Shown piece by piece: positions 1 to 8,100 of a stretch of DNA of 9,989 bases. Every line of letters starts with the position of its first letter. Position 1 is the stretch's first letter. The notes under the pieces were generated by a model. It searched no databases. It was not told where the DNA came from and was given only the letters and a program-made list of their open reading frames with translations. The DNA is from Planctomycetota bacterium (GTDB taxonomy: Bacteria; Planctomycetota; Phycisphaerae; Sedimentisphaerales; Anaerobacaceae), in assembly GCA_023135255.1 (NCBI GenBank), contig JAGLTN010000376.1, positions 1 through 9,989 of the forward strand, in the 5' to 3' direction. The position numbers were made by a program, and so were the translations under genes.

Positions 1-950
1 CCACGCCGGACCACTGGCATGCGGTTATTGCTGTCGCCGCCGCAAAGGCCGGGAAAGATATGTATGGGGAGAAACCTTTTGCGCACAGTGTTCGTGAGGG
101 TCGGGCGGCGTGTGATGCGGTAAAGCGGTATGGCCGTGTCTGGCAAACCGGAAGCCAGCAGCGCTCACAAGCAAACTTTCGTTTTGCCGTTGAGTTGGTC
201 CTCAACGGCCGTATAGGCAAGATACGCCATGTTGAGGTGGGATTACCCAGCGGGTACAACGTTGAAGGAGCAGGAGGAGATAAAGTAACGAATCCGCCGA
301 AAGAGCTGGATTACGATATGTGGCTTGGCCCGGCACCTTATGCCGATTATGTGCCTGTCTGTGTGCATCACAACTGGCGGTGGAACCTCGAGTACGGTGG
401 CGGTCAGTTAATGGATTGGATCGGCCACCATGTTGACATTGCCCATTGGGGGATGGGAATGGACAATTCGGGTCCGGTCGAGATCGATGGAGTTGGAGAG
501 TATCCCGAAACCGGTTTGTGGAATGCGGCATCAAGGTACCGGATAAACTCCAAATATGCCAGCGGCATCACAATGACCATTGCCGGCGGATATGACGATA
601 TCCGCGGAGGAACCAAATGGATTGGTGAAGACGGCTGGGTCTGGGTTGACAGGGGCGGCATTGATGCCAGTGATAAAAGTTTGCTTCGGAAAAAATTCAG
701 CCCTAACGAGATCAATCTTTTCAGAAGTCCAGGTCACTGGCGAGATTTTTTAGATTGTGTAAAGAGCAGGAAAGAAACCCTCACGCCTTGCGAAGTAGCT
801 CATCGAAGTGCAAGCCCGGGACATCTGGGTATAATTGCGATGAAGCTTGGTCGTAAAATTAAATGGGACGCTGCAAATGAAAAAATTATTGGCGATTCGG
901 AAGCAACTCGTATGCTTACGAAGCCGTTGAGAAGCCCGTGGCATATTTAA
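1..950 (+). CDS. Gfo/Idh/MocA-family oxidoreductase, 5'-truncated by window edge
   Basis: The 3' part of an NAD(P)-dependent sugar dehydrogenase of the Gfo/Idh/MocA family; it enters from outside the window. The frame is open from base 3 and already reads TPDHWH, the family segment that precedes the catalytic EKP motif, so the ATG at 60 (inside DMYGEKP) is not the true start. Visible motifs are GEKP (putative catalytic Lys at about nt 72-74), RNGRIGK-like (LNGRIGK), DYDMWLGPAP, and GGGQLMDWIGHHVDIAHWG, whose Asp and His residues line the active site in this family. The C-terminus ends in SPWHI, shared with the other paralogues in the locus. The missing N-terminus presumably has a Tat signal and Rossmann GxGxxG motif as in the downstream copies (inference). 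It is closest to the gene at 3828-5129, sharing the segments GIDAS, GHHVDIA and VAHRS. Its third codon positions are more GC-rich than that paralogue. Specific substrate unknown. Confidence 0.93.
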   Translation, partial: TPDHWHAVIAVAAAKAGKDMYGEKPFAHSVREGRAACDAVKRYGRVWQTGSQQRSQANFRFAVELVLNGRIGKIRHVEVGLPSGYNVEGAGGDKVTNPPKELDYDMWLGPAPYADYVPVCVHHNWRWNLEYGGGQLMDWIGHHVDIAHWGMGMDNSGPVEIDGVGEYPETGLWNAASRYRINSKYASGITMTIAGGYDDIRGGTKWIGEDGWVWVDRGGIDASDKSLLRKKFSPNEINLFRSPGHWRDFLDCVKSRKETLTPCEVAHRSASPGHLGIIAMKLGRKIKWDAANEKIIGDSEATRMLTKPLRSPWHI

Positions 951-1048
951 TTTGTATGTTGTAATTGTGAATTTATTGCCTGATCAGCGTCTATTGTTGA
1001 GGCAGTATTAATATTGTGAATTTGTTTTATTATACAGGAGACAATGTA
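951..1048. promoter_or_regulatory. Intergenic region with 11-bp direct repeat and weak stem-loop; possible regulatory segment
   Basis: This 98-nt AT-rich gap is the longest in the window. It holds a perfect 11-bp direct repeat ATTGTGAATTT at 964-974 and 1013-1023, start to start 49 bp apart. Between the copies is a short inverted repeat, TGCCT (977-981) and AGGCA (1000-1004), around a TGATCA palindrome at 981-986. No convincing -35/-10 pair was found (TTGTTG at 994-999 is not followed at the right distance by a TATAAT-like box), and the stem has no T-run, so it is not a standard intrinsic terminator. It may be an operator/promoter segment or chance. Confidence 0.3.
1036..1040 (+). promoter_or_regulatory. 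Shine-Dalgarno AGGAG deciding the start at 1049
   Basis: AGGAG lies 8 nt before the ATG at 1049. The upstream in-frame GTG at 1016 has no such site and would put eleven extra residues before a clean signal peptide, so 1049 is the better start. Confidence 0.75.
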
Positions 1049-2503
1049 ATGTTTAAGAAAATGGTATTGCTTTCGTTTTTACTGATTATTTCGGCGTCAT
1101 GTTTTGGGGCACAAGGAGGTTATATGAAGAGTCATCCTGCGATCAATATGCACGAAGACTGGCAGTTAGCGGTTCAGGCGTGGACATTCAATCGTTTTAC
1201 ATTTGATCAGACGATCGATAAAGCTTCAGCACTGGGACTTAGCTGGATAGAAACGTATCCGGGTCAGCCTTTGGGCGGAAAATTCGGCAAGGCCAAATTC
1301 GGACCTGAGATGACAGATAAGCAGAAGCAGTGGGTAAAAGCTAAAGTTGCAGATGCTTCTATTGGGATAGCAGCTTATGGTTGTGTTGATATACCGGCTG
1401 ATGAAGCTAAGGCGAGAGAGGTATTTGAGTTTGCCAGGGAAATGGGTATTGAGGTATTGACCTCTGAGCCTAAGGATGATGCATTTGATACTATTGAGAA
1501 GCTTTGCGTTAAGTATGATATTAAAGTTGCATTGCATACGCACACCAAGGCAGGTGATAATTTTTCCAAGAACTGGAATCCTTACAGGTGGTATGCACTT
1601 TGCCAGGGCAGGGATAAGAGATTTGGCCTTTGTGTTGATACCGGCCATATTGCGCGCAGCGGTATGAAGCCTGCTATGGTTATTGCAGATCTTCATGACA
1701 GGGTTATCAGTTTGCACCTGAAAGATGTTGAAAAATTTAATGCAAATTCGGAGGATGTTATTTTCGGCACAGGTGAGGCTAATATGGGTGACGTTTTCAG
1801 AGAGCTCGATAAGTGGGGTTTTAAGGGAACACTTGCAATCGAGTATGAATCCAACATGGAAGATAATTTTACAGATGTTCATAATTGTATTCTTTTCTAT
1901 GAAAAGATAGCTAAAGAAATTCAGCCTTGCGGTTGGCAGAATCTTCTTGCGGGTAATCTTGATGCGTGGACGTTTAATTACGGCAAATGGAAGATGGACG
2001 AAAATGGTGTTATCAAGCCTGCTTCAGGCGGTTTGTGGACAAAGGGCAGGTATGGCGATTTTATCTTAGACCTTGAATTTAAGCTGACAAAAAATGCTAA
2101 CAGTGGCGTTTTTCTTAGATGCGGCAATATGGAGGATTGGTTCAATACTTCTTTTGAGGTTCAGATACATGACAATCCATTAGGTGACGGCGCAGCTAAG
2201 GGACAATGCGGCGCTATTTACGATTGTATGCTGCCTAAGGAAATAACAGTTAAACCTACTGGCCAGTGGAACCATTTTACAATTACCTGTAAGGCTAATA
2301 AGATTTATATTGTTCTTAATGGTGTGCAGATTATTGATATGGACTTTAACGACTGGAAAGAAGCGGGCAAAAATCCAGATGGTTCGCCGAACAAATTTAA
2401 AAATATTGCATATAAAGATATGTCCAGAGAAGGGCATATTGGATTGCAGGATCATAATGACAAGTTGTGGATTAGAAATATTCGAATCAAGCCACTGGAC
2501 TAA
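1049..2503 (+). CDS. Secreted sugar phosphate isomerase/epimerase-like TIM barrel fused to DUF1080 (3-keto-disaccharide hydrolase) domain
   Basis: A 484-aa two-domain protein. Residues 1-21 are a signal peptide (two Lys, then a hydrophobic core ending SASCFGA); Cys18 could be a weak lipobox Cys, but ordinary cleavage after Ala21 is as likely. Residues about 35-290 match the xylose-isomerase-like/AP-endonuclease-2 TIM barrel: likely metal and catalytic residues are Glu140 (TSEP), His163/His165 (LHTHT), Asp197 and His200 (CVDTGH), His223 (SLHLKD) and Glu265 (IEYE). Residues about 295-484 match DUF1080, a concanavalin-like beta-sandwich: WQNLLAGNLDAW, NSGVFLRCG, FEVQIHD, CGAIYD, GLQDH and IRNIRI. 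The family is known from 3-keto-glycoside processing; the barrel family includes partners in C-glycoside and 3-keto-sugar cleavage. The fusion suggests that two consecutive steps act on one substrate outside the cytoplasm (inference). It is 98 nt after the first gene and 23 nt before the next. The ligand assignment is by motif only. Confidence 0.9.
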   Translation: MFKKMVLLSFLLIISASCFGAQGGYMKSHPAINMHEDWQLAVQAWTFNRFTFDQTIDKASALGLSWIETYPGQPLGGKFGKAKFGPEMTDKQKQWVKAKVADASIGIAAYGCVDIPADEAKAREVFEFAREMGIEVLTSEPKDDAFDTIEKLCVKYDIKVALHTHTKAGDNFSKNWNPYRWYALCQGRDKRFGLCVDTGHIARSGMKPAMVIADLHDRVISLHLKDVEKFNANSEDVIFGTGEANMGDVFRELDKWGFKGTLAIEYESNMEDNFTDVHNCILFYEKIAKEIQPCGWQNLLAGNLDAWTFNYGKWKMDENGVIKPASGGLWTKGRYGDFILDLEFKLTKNANSGVFLRCGNMEDWFNTSFEVQIHDNPLGDGAAKGQCGAIYDCMLPKEITVKPTGQWNHFTITCKANKIYIVLNGVQIIDMDFNDWKEAGKNPDGSPNKFKNIAYKDMSREGHIGLQDHNDKLWIRNIRIKPLD

Positions 2504-2526
2504 ATTTCGAGTATAAGGGTATAGAA

Positions 2527-3804
2527 ATGGATCGCAGAGAGTTTATCAAAAGAGCAGCAGCAGGGTTAGCATTGCCTTATTTTATAAGCTCTTGTGCCTT
2601 GGCAGCTAAGGGCGGCGTTGCGGCCAATGACAGGATCAATCTTGGGTTTATCGGCGTAGGTACTCAGGCGGATAAGACTTTGATAGGAGGCTTTCTTAAT
2701 GAGTCGGATGCTCAAATTGTTGCAATTTGTGATGTTGATGAAAACAGGAAAGAGTATAGCAAAAAGCGTATAGAAAATTTTTATGCGGACAAAGCTGATA
2801 GAACCAGCTTTGCAGGTTGCGGCGTTTATCATGATTTCAGAGAGCTTTTAAGCAGGGATGATATTGATGCTGTAGTTATAGCTACGCCTGACCATTGGCA
2901 TGCGATCCCTACGGTAGAAGCTGCTCGCGGCGGTAAGGACATTTACTGTGAAAAGCCGACATCTTTGACGATCGATGAAAGTAAAAAAATGGTTGAAGCT
3001 GTCAGACGTTATGACGTGGTTTTTCAGACTGGTTCGATGCAGAGGTCGTGGAGACAGTTCAGGTTTGCAGTAGAGCTGGTTCGCAATGGCTGTATCGGTA
3101 AGGTGCATCATGTTAATGTCAATGTCGGCGGCCCATCTGGTGTTTGCAATTTACCAGCTCAGCCTGTGCCTGGTTATCTTGACTGGGATCGTTGGCTTGG
3201 GCCCGCACCATGGAGGCCTTTCCATAGAAGTTTAGCTTATTCCGATGAACAATGGGGTTGGCCTGACTTTAGAAGCTATCGCGATTTTGCAGGCGGCGGA
3301 ATGACCGATTTTGGTGCGCACCATTTTGATATTGCCCAGTGGGGTTTGGGTATGGACGGCAGCGGGCCTGTAGAGGTTCTTGTTCCCAACGGTAAAGATG
3401 TTAAGCATCTTACTTTTGTTTATGAAAACGGCGTTACGATGAGCCATGCTCCTGCTAACGGGATCAAGTTCTTTGGTGAGAACGGCCAAACTGTGGAAGT
3501 GAATCGCAGCTTCTTTGAGACGAATCCTAAGAATTTGATGAGTAAAGTTTTTGGTCCTGATGACGAACGTGTTTATCATAGTGACAATCATTACGGCGAT
3601 TGGCTTGATTGCATTCGCACCAGGAGCAAACCTATTTGCGATATAGAAATTGGTCATAGCACAGCTGTTGTTTGCCATCTTGGTAATATCGCTTATGAGA
3701 TAAAGAGGTCCTTTAAATGGGACCCGGTCGCGCAGCAGATCACTAATGATTGTGATGCTAACAGGATGCTTAAAAGATCAATGAGAAGCCCGTGGCAGAT
3801 ATAA
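2527..3804 (+). CDS. Tat-exported Gfo/Idh/MocA-family oxidoreductase (divergent paralogue)
   Basis: A complete 425-aa dehydrogenase. The start is ATG at 2527, preceded by AAGGG at 2515-2519 (7-nt spacing). Residues 1-28 are a twin-arginine signal (MDRREFIKRAAAG, then a moderately hydrophobic stretch), so it is probably exported folded with bound NAD(P). The Rossmann fold begins at residue 38 with NLGFIGVGTQ; the second strand ends VAICDVDE. PDHWHAI (121-127) and CEKPTS carry the putative catalytic Lys143. The C-terminal domain has DWDRWLGPAP and GGGMTDFGAHHFDIAQWG (256-273). The tail SPWQI resembles SPWHI/GPWHI of the paralogues. It differs from the genes at <1-950 and 3828-5129: a longer aromatic-rich segment (about 231-253, WGWPDF) before the GGG motif, and no GIDAS segment after it, so its substrate pocket probably differs (inference). 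Known relatives oxidise or reduce sugar hydroxyls, often at C3. Substrate not identifiable. Confidence 0.94.
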   Translation: MDRREFIKRAAAGLALPYFISSCALAAKGGVAANDRINLGFIGVGTQADKTLIGGFLNESDAQIVAICDVDENRKEYSKKRIENFYADKADRTSFAGCGVYHDFRELLSRDDIDAVVIATPDHWHAIPTVEAARGGKDIYCEKPTSLTIDESKKMVEAVRRYDVVFQTGSMQRSWRQFRFAVELVRNGCIGKVHHVNVNVGGPSGVCNLPAQPVPGYLDWDRWLGPAPWRPFHRSLAYSDEQWGWPDFRSYRDFAGGGMTDFGAHHFDIAQWGLGMDGSGPVEVLVPNGKDVKHLTFVYENGVTMSHAPANGIKFFGENGQTVEVNRSFFETNPKNLMSKVFGPDDERVYHSDNHYGDWLDCIRTRSKPICDIEIGHSTAVVCHLGNIAYEIKRSFKWDPVAQQITNDCDANRMLKRSMRSPWQI

Positions 3805-3827
3805 TAAAGTAATGGATGTATTTATAA

Positions 3828-5129
3828 ATGGATATGAAACTGAAAAGAAGAGATTTTTTGCGAAGGTCAGCAGCGGCTGTTGCTTTTCCTTATATTATAG
3901 GTTCATCGTCTTTGGTCAGGGCTGAGGCGACGAATCCGTCAGATAAGGTAACTGTCGGATGTATCGGCGTAGGTGGGATGGGGACGGGTAATCTCAGGGG
4001 ATTTCTTAATACGAAAGATTTTCAGGTTGTTGCTGTTTGTGATGTTGATAAACGTCATCGCGACAGGGCAAAAAAACTTGTAGATGATAAATACAGCAAT
4101 ACCGATTGTGCAACTTATAATGAGTTTGAAAAAGTTCTTGCTCGTAAGGATATTGACGCAGTTATGCTTGCTTTGCCGGATCATTGGCATGGTGTTGTTT
4201 CAGTTGCTGCCGCCAGAGCGTGTAAGGATATTTATGGCGAGAAACCTTTGGCTTATAACATAGCAGAGGGCAGGGCGGTAGTGGATGCTGTTGATAAATA
4301 TGATGTCATTTGGCAGACAGGCAGCTGGCAGCGGTCGCAGAGACATTTCAGAATTGCCGCTGAGCTGGTTCGTAATGGCAGGATCGGTAAGGTTCATACG
4401 GTTTATGTTGGACTGCCTTGGGGCAATGGCAAAGCTGATATTAAAGATAAAATGCCGTCGGCTGTTCCACAAGGTTTTGATTATGATCGCTGGCTTGGAC
4501 CTGCGCCGTCGGCGCCTTATTGCGTTGGTCGATGTCATGGCAGATTTCGCTGGAACCTGGATTATTCAGGCGGACAGTTGACAGACTGGGCGGGGCACCA
4601 TGTTGATATTGCCAATTGGGGTATGGATACAGAGATGACATCACCGACTCAGATATATGATGCGATCGGTAAGTATCCTAAGGGCGATCCATTATATAAT
4701 ACGCCTTTTGCATACAGGTTTGTTTGTTATTATCCTAAGCAGAATTTTCGTATGATAGTTTCTGATTCCGGGCAAAGTCCAAAGGGGATGGGGACATATT
4801 TTGTTGGTGACCAGGGTTGGGTTCATGTTAACAGAAAAGGCATAGACGCCAGCTCAAAATCAATTCTGAAATCTAAGATCAAACCTGACGAGATTCATTT
4901 ATATACCAGTTACAGCCACATAGGTAATTTTCTGGATTGTATAAGAAACAGGAAAGAGACTATCGCACCTGCCAGAGTTGCACATCGTTCGATAATGGTT
5001 GCTCATCTCGGCAGGGCAGCTTTGGAACTGGGCAGGGATTTGAAATTTGACCCGATTGCAGAGCGGTTTGAAGACAGTCAGGCTAATAAGTTATTGTCCA
5101 GGCCTATGAGAGGCCCTTGGCATATATAA
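3828..5129 (+). CDS. Tat-exported Gfo/Idh/MocA-family oxidoreductase
   Basis: A complete 433-aa dehydrogenase, 23 nt after the previous gene. Two candidate starts exist (ATG 3828 and in-frame ATG 3834); neither has a strong Shine-Dalgarno, only GGA at 3814-3816 about 11 nt before 3828, so 3828 is a modest preference. The N-terminus has a clear Tat motif, KRRDFLRR (residues 6-13), then a hydrophobic stretch ending near SSSLVRAEA. The Rossmann motif is VGCIGVGGMG (43-52), followed by VVAVCDVDK. LPDHWHG precedes GEKP (putative catalytic Lys139). DYDRWLGPAP (218-227) and GGQLTDWAGHHVDIANWG (248-265) mark the C-terminal substrate domain. It is the close paralogue of the truncated first gene, with colinear motifs to the final GPWHI. 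Expected role: oxidation (or reduction) of a sugar or glycoside hydroxyl in the periplasm using tightly bound NAD(P). The exact substrate and the electron acceptor are unknown; none is encoded in the window. Confidence 0.94.
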   Translation: MDMKLKRRDFLRRSAAAVAFPYIIGSSSLVRAEATNPSDKVTVGCIGVGGMGTGNLRGFLNTKDFQVVAVCDVDKRHRDRAKKLVDDKYSNTDCATYNEFEKVLARKDIDAVMLALPDHWHGVVSVAAARACKDIYGEKPLAYNIAEGRAVVDAVDKYDVIWQTGSWQRSQRHFRIAAELVRNGRIGKVHTVYVGLPWGNGKADIKDKMPSAVPQGFDYDRWLGPAPSAPYCVGRCHGRFRWNLDYSGGQLTDWAGHHVDIANWGMDTEMTSPTQIYDAIGKYPKGDPLYNTPFAYRFVCYYPKQNFRMIVSDSGQSPKGMGTYFVGDQGWVHVNRKGIDASSKSILKSKIKPDEIHLYTSYSHIGNFLDCIRNRKETIAPARVAHRSIMVAHLGRAALELGRDLKFDPIAERFEDSQANKLLSRPMRGPWHI

Positions 5130-5172
5130 AGTGTTGATAAAAATTGAAAGTTTTAAGTATAAACAATCAGAA

Positions 5173-5176
5173 AGGA
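5173..5176 (+). promoter_or_regulatory. Shine-Dalgarno AGGA deciding the start at 5183
   Basis: AAAGGA at 5171-5176 is 6 nt before ATG 5183. The frame is open upstream to a TTG at 5144, but that would add 13 polar residues before a textbook signal peptide and lacks its own site. Confidence 0.7.
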
Positions 5177-5182
5177 TTTGTC

Positions 5183-8100
5183 ATGAGTAGTTGGTTTAAA
5201 AGAATGTTGATGGTGTTAGCTATGCTTTGTATTGTTGGGATGTTTTGCAACGTTTCTTTTGCTGTTAGTGCAGATGAGGCAGCAAAGATAGAGCAAGCTT
5301 GCCCTGATAAAGCAGTAGCTACGCCGAAAAAGGCCCGTAAGATGCTTATTTTTACTAAGTGTAATGGCTTTGCTCACAGCTCAATACCTTATGTGACTAA
5401 GGCTTTGGAAGTGATAGGCAAAAAAACAGGTGCTTACGAAACAGTAGTAAGCGATGATATGTCTGTCTTTAGTGCTGATGGATTGTCGCAATTCGATGCT
5501 GTATGTTTTAACAACAGTACAATGTTAAAACCCAACGAGCAGCAGCAAAAAGCAATTTTAGATTATATCAATGATGGTAAAGGTATTGTTGGTATTCATG
5601 CTGCTACTGATAGTTTTTATGATTGGCCGGCAGGTGGTGAGTTGATAGGTGGTTATTTTTCAGGCCATCCGTGGCACTCAGGTGGGACCTGGGCATTAAA
5701 ACTTGATGATCCCGGTCATCCGTTAAACGCTTCGTTCGAAGGTAAGGGCTTTAGAGAAAATGACGAGATTTACAGGATCAGAGAGATTGGTCTTCGTGAT
5801 AGTGCTCGTGTTCTGATCAGCCTTGACTACAGTGATGAGGCAACCAGAACGGTTAAGGATGCTAAGCCTGAAAATAAAGATAACCCCATAAGCTGGGTTA
5901 AGAGCGTTGGCAAGGGCAGACTGTTCTACTGTTCATTTGGTCACAATCACCACATCCTCTGGAATACCGCGATACTGAAACATTATCTCGCAGGTATTCA
6001 GTTTGCATTAGGTGATTATGATGTTGATACTACTCCAACAAATCTTACAACCGATAAGCTTAATGCTATATTGAATAATGTTGTTAAATATGATTATGGT
6101 CAGAGCAGAGAAACTTTGACCGATCTGGCTGATTTTGTTCGCAAAGCATATCCGTATATTAACGCCCGTAAGCAAGTTGAGCAAAAGATGGTTTCGGCGT
6201 TGATGAATAAAGATGCTACCTTTGCAGCCAAGCAGTTTATATGCAGACAGCTAAGACTTATTGGCAGTGACATATCTGTGCCGATCCTTGCTAAGATGCT
6301 TATTGATGATAAAACATCCGATATCGCAAGGTATGCGCTTGAGCCTATTGAAGGGGCTTTAGTTGATAAGACTTTGCTGGATGCGATTGATAAAACTTCT
6401 GGTAAAACTAAGACTGGTATCATCAATACTATTGGTGTCAGAGCTGATGCAAAAGCGGTAAGCAAACTAAGCAGTTTTGTAAACGACTCGGATCAGATGA
6501 TCGCCTCTGCCGCAATAACGGCTTTGGGCAATATCGGCACTGATAAGGCTGCCGGTGTTCTTGCCAAGGCAGCTAAAAAAGTTGACGATGGTCTCGTAGA
6601 TATGGTTCTGGATGCTTATCTGAAATGCGCAGATAAGATGACAGAGGCTGGTGAGCGAAGATCGGCTACGAAAATATATAAAAATATTTATAACGGTGAT
6701 CATAGCACAGCGATCCGTACAGCTGCTTTAAGAGGTATGGTTAGCACTGCCGGCAGCAAAGATGCAGTCAGGATTATCGTTGATGTTCTTAATGACAGCG
6801 ATGTTAAGATGCAGACAGTTGCTATTGGTCTTGTAAGGGAGATCGAAGGTACAGCGGCTACTAAGGCATTAGCTAAAAGTTTCGGCAAGCTTTCATCTTC
6901 TGGTAAAGTTCAAATGTTAAGTGCTCTTGCAAGCAGAGGAGATTCGGCAGCACTGCCGCAGGTTGTTAAGGCAGTGAAATCTGATGACGAGGCTGTTAAG
7001 GTTGCAGCTTTGAAAGCATTGAGAGATCTGGGTGATGCAAGTGTTGTTACTTTGCTGGCTGAGGCCGCAACTGATGCTAAAGGAGAGGTTCGCCAACAAG
7101 CAAGGGGCAGTCTTTATAGGCTTCGCGGCGACGATGTTGACCCTGCGATAGTTGCTGCGATTGATTCGGCGAATGCGGTGGTTAAGGTTGAGCTTATCAA
7201 AGCTGCTGGTGAGCGTCATAATTCAAACGCTGTTGCGGCATTGCTGAAAACAACCAAAGACGCAGATAGAAAAGTAAGAGTGGAATCTATTAAGGTTCTT
7301 CGTGATGTAGCATCTGCGAAAGATCTGGCGGGTCTTGTAGATGTCCTGGTAAATACTCAAAGTTCAACAGAGCTTAAAGCTGCCGAAAAAGCAGTTGCTA
7401 CGGTAGCAGCCAAGGCGGATAAATCCAAAGCCACTAAAATTGTTCTCAGTGCATGTCTTTCCGCTAAAGATAAAAAAACCAAAGGCTCTTTGATGGAATT
7501 GCTCGGCAGCATTGGTGACGATAAGGCTTTACCATTGCTCAACAGCGCATTAAAAGACAGCGATGCTGATATTAAATCATCTGCGATCAGAGCATTGTCC
7601 AACTGGCCAAATGCTAAACCTGTCAATGACCTTTTGGCTATTGCTAAGGACTCTGACAATAACACCCATCGTGTTCTTGCTCTTAGAGGTTTTGTGAGGC
7701 TTATAGGTTTTACAAAGGGCAATGATAAAGTTGAATTATATCAGCAGGCTATTAACCTGGCGACAAACAGTAATGAAAAGAGGCTGGTTCTTTCAGAGCT
7801 TGCGGCTGTTAAGTCTTACGCAGGTTTGAAAATGGCAGCGATATATCTTAATGACGATGAGCTTAAGCAGGAAGCAGAAGTTGCGATAGTAAAAATTGCA
7901 AAGGATATTTTTGCAAGCTGTCCACAAACCAGCAAAGAAATACTTAGTAAAATTATTTCAACGACAAGCAATAACTCAGTTAAAAAGCAGGCAACTGATA
8001 TTGTCAATCGGATCAATAAATTCGATGATTTTGTTACCGCATGGGACGTCAGTGGTCCTTATATGCAGGAGAATGTTTTAGGGCCTAAGCTCTTTGATAC

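Noticed and set aside
60..62. ATG at 60 as start of the first dehydrogenase
   Set aside because: The frame is open upstream to the window edge and encodes TPDHWH, a conserved family segment; the ATG lies just before the catalytic EKP motif.
1016..1048. GTG start at 1016 for the isomerase-DUF1080 gene
   Set aside because: ATG 1049 has a well-spaced AGGAG and begins directly with a signal peptide; the GTG has neither.
1044..1051. Overlapping ATG-TAA-TG start-stop, possible minimal ORF or coupling signal
   Set aside because: A one-codon start-stop at ATGTAATG is probably coincidence; nothing else supports a leader peptide.
1226..1882. Antisense open frame (218 codons) over the isomerase barrel
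   Set aside because: Shadow of a firm coding region; composition and lack of motifs argue against a gene.
5144..5182. TTG start at 5144 for the ThuA-HEAT gene
   Set aside because: It would put a polar 13-residue extension before the signal peptide; ATG 5183 has AAAGGA 6 nt upstream.
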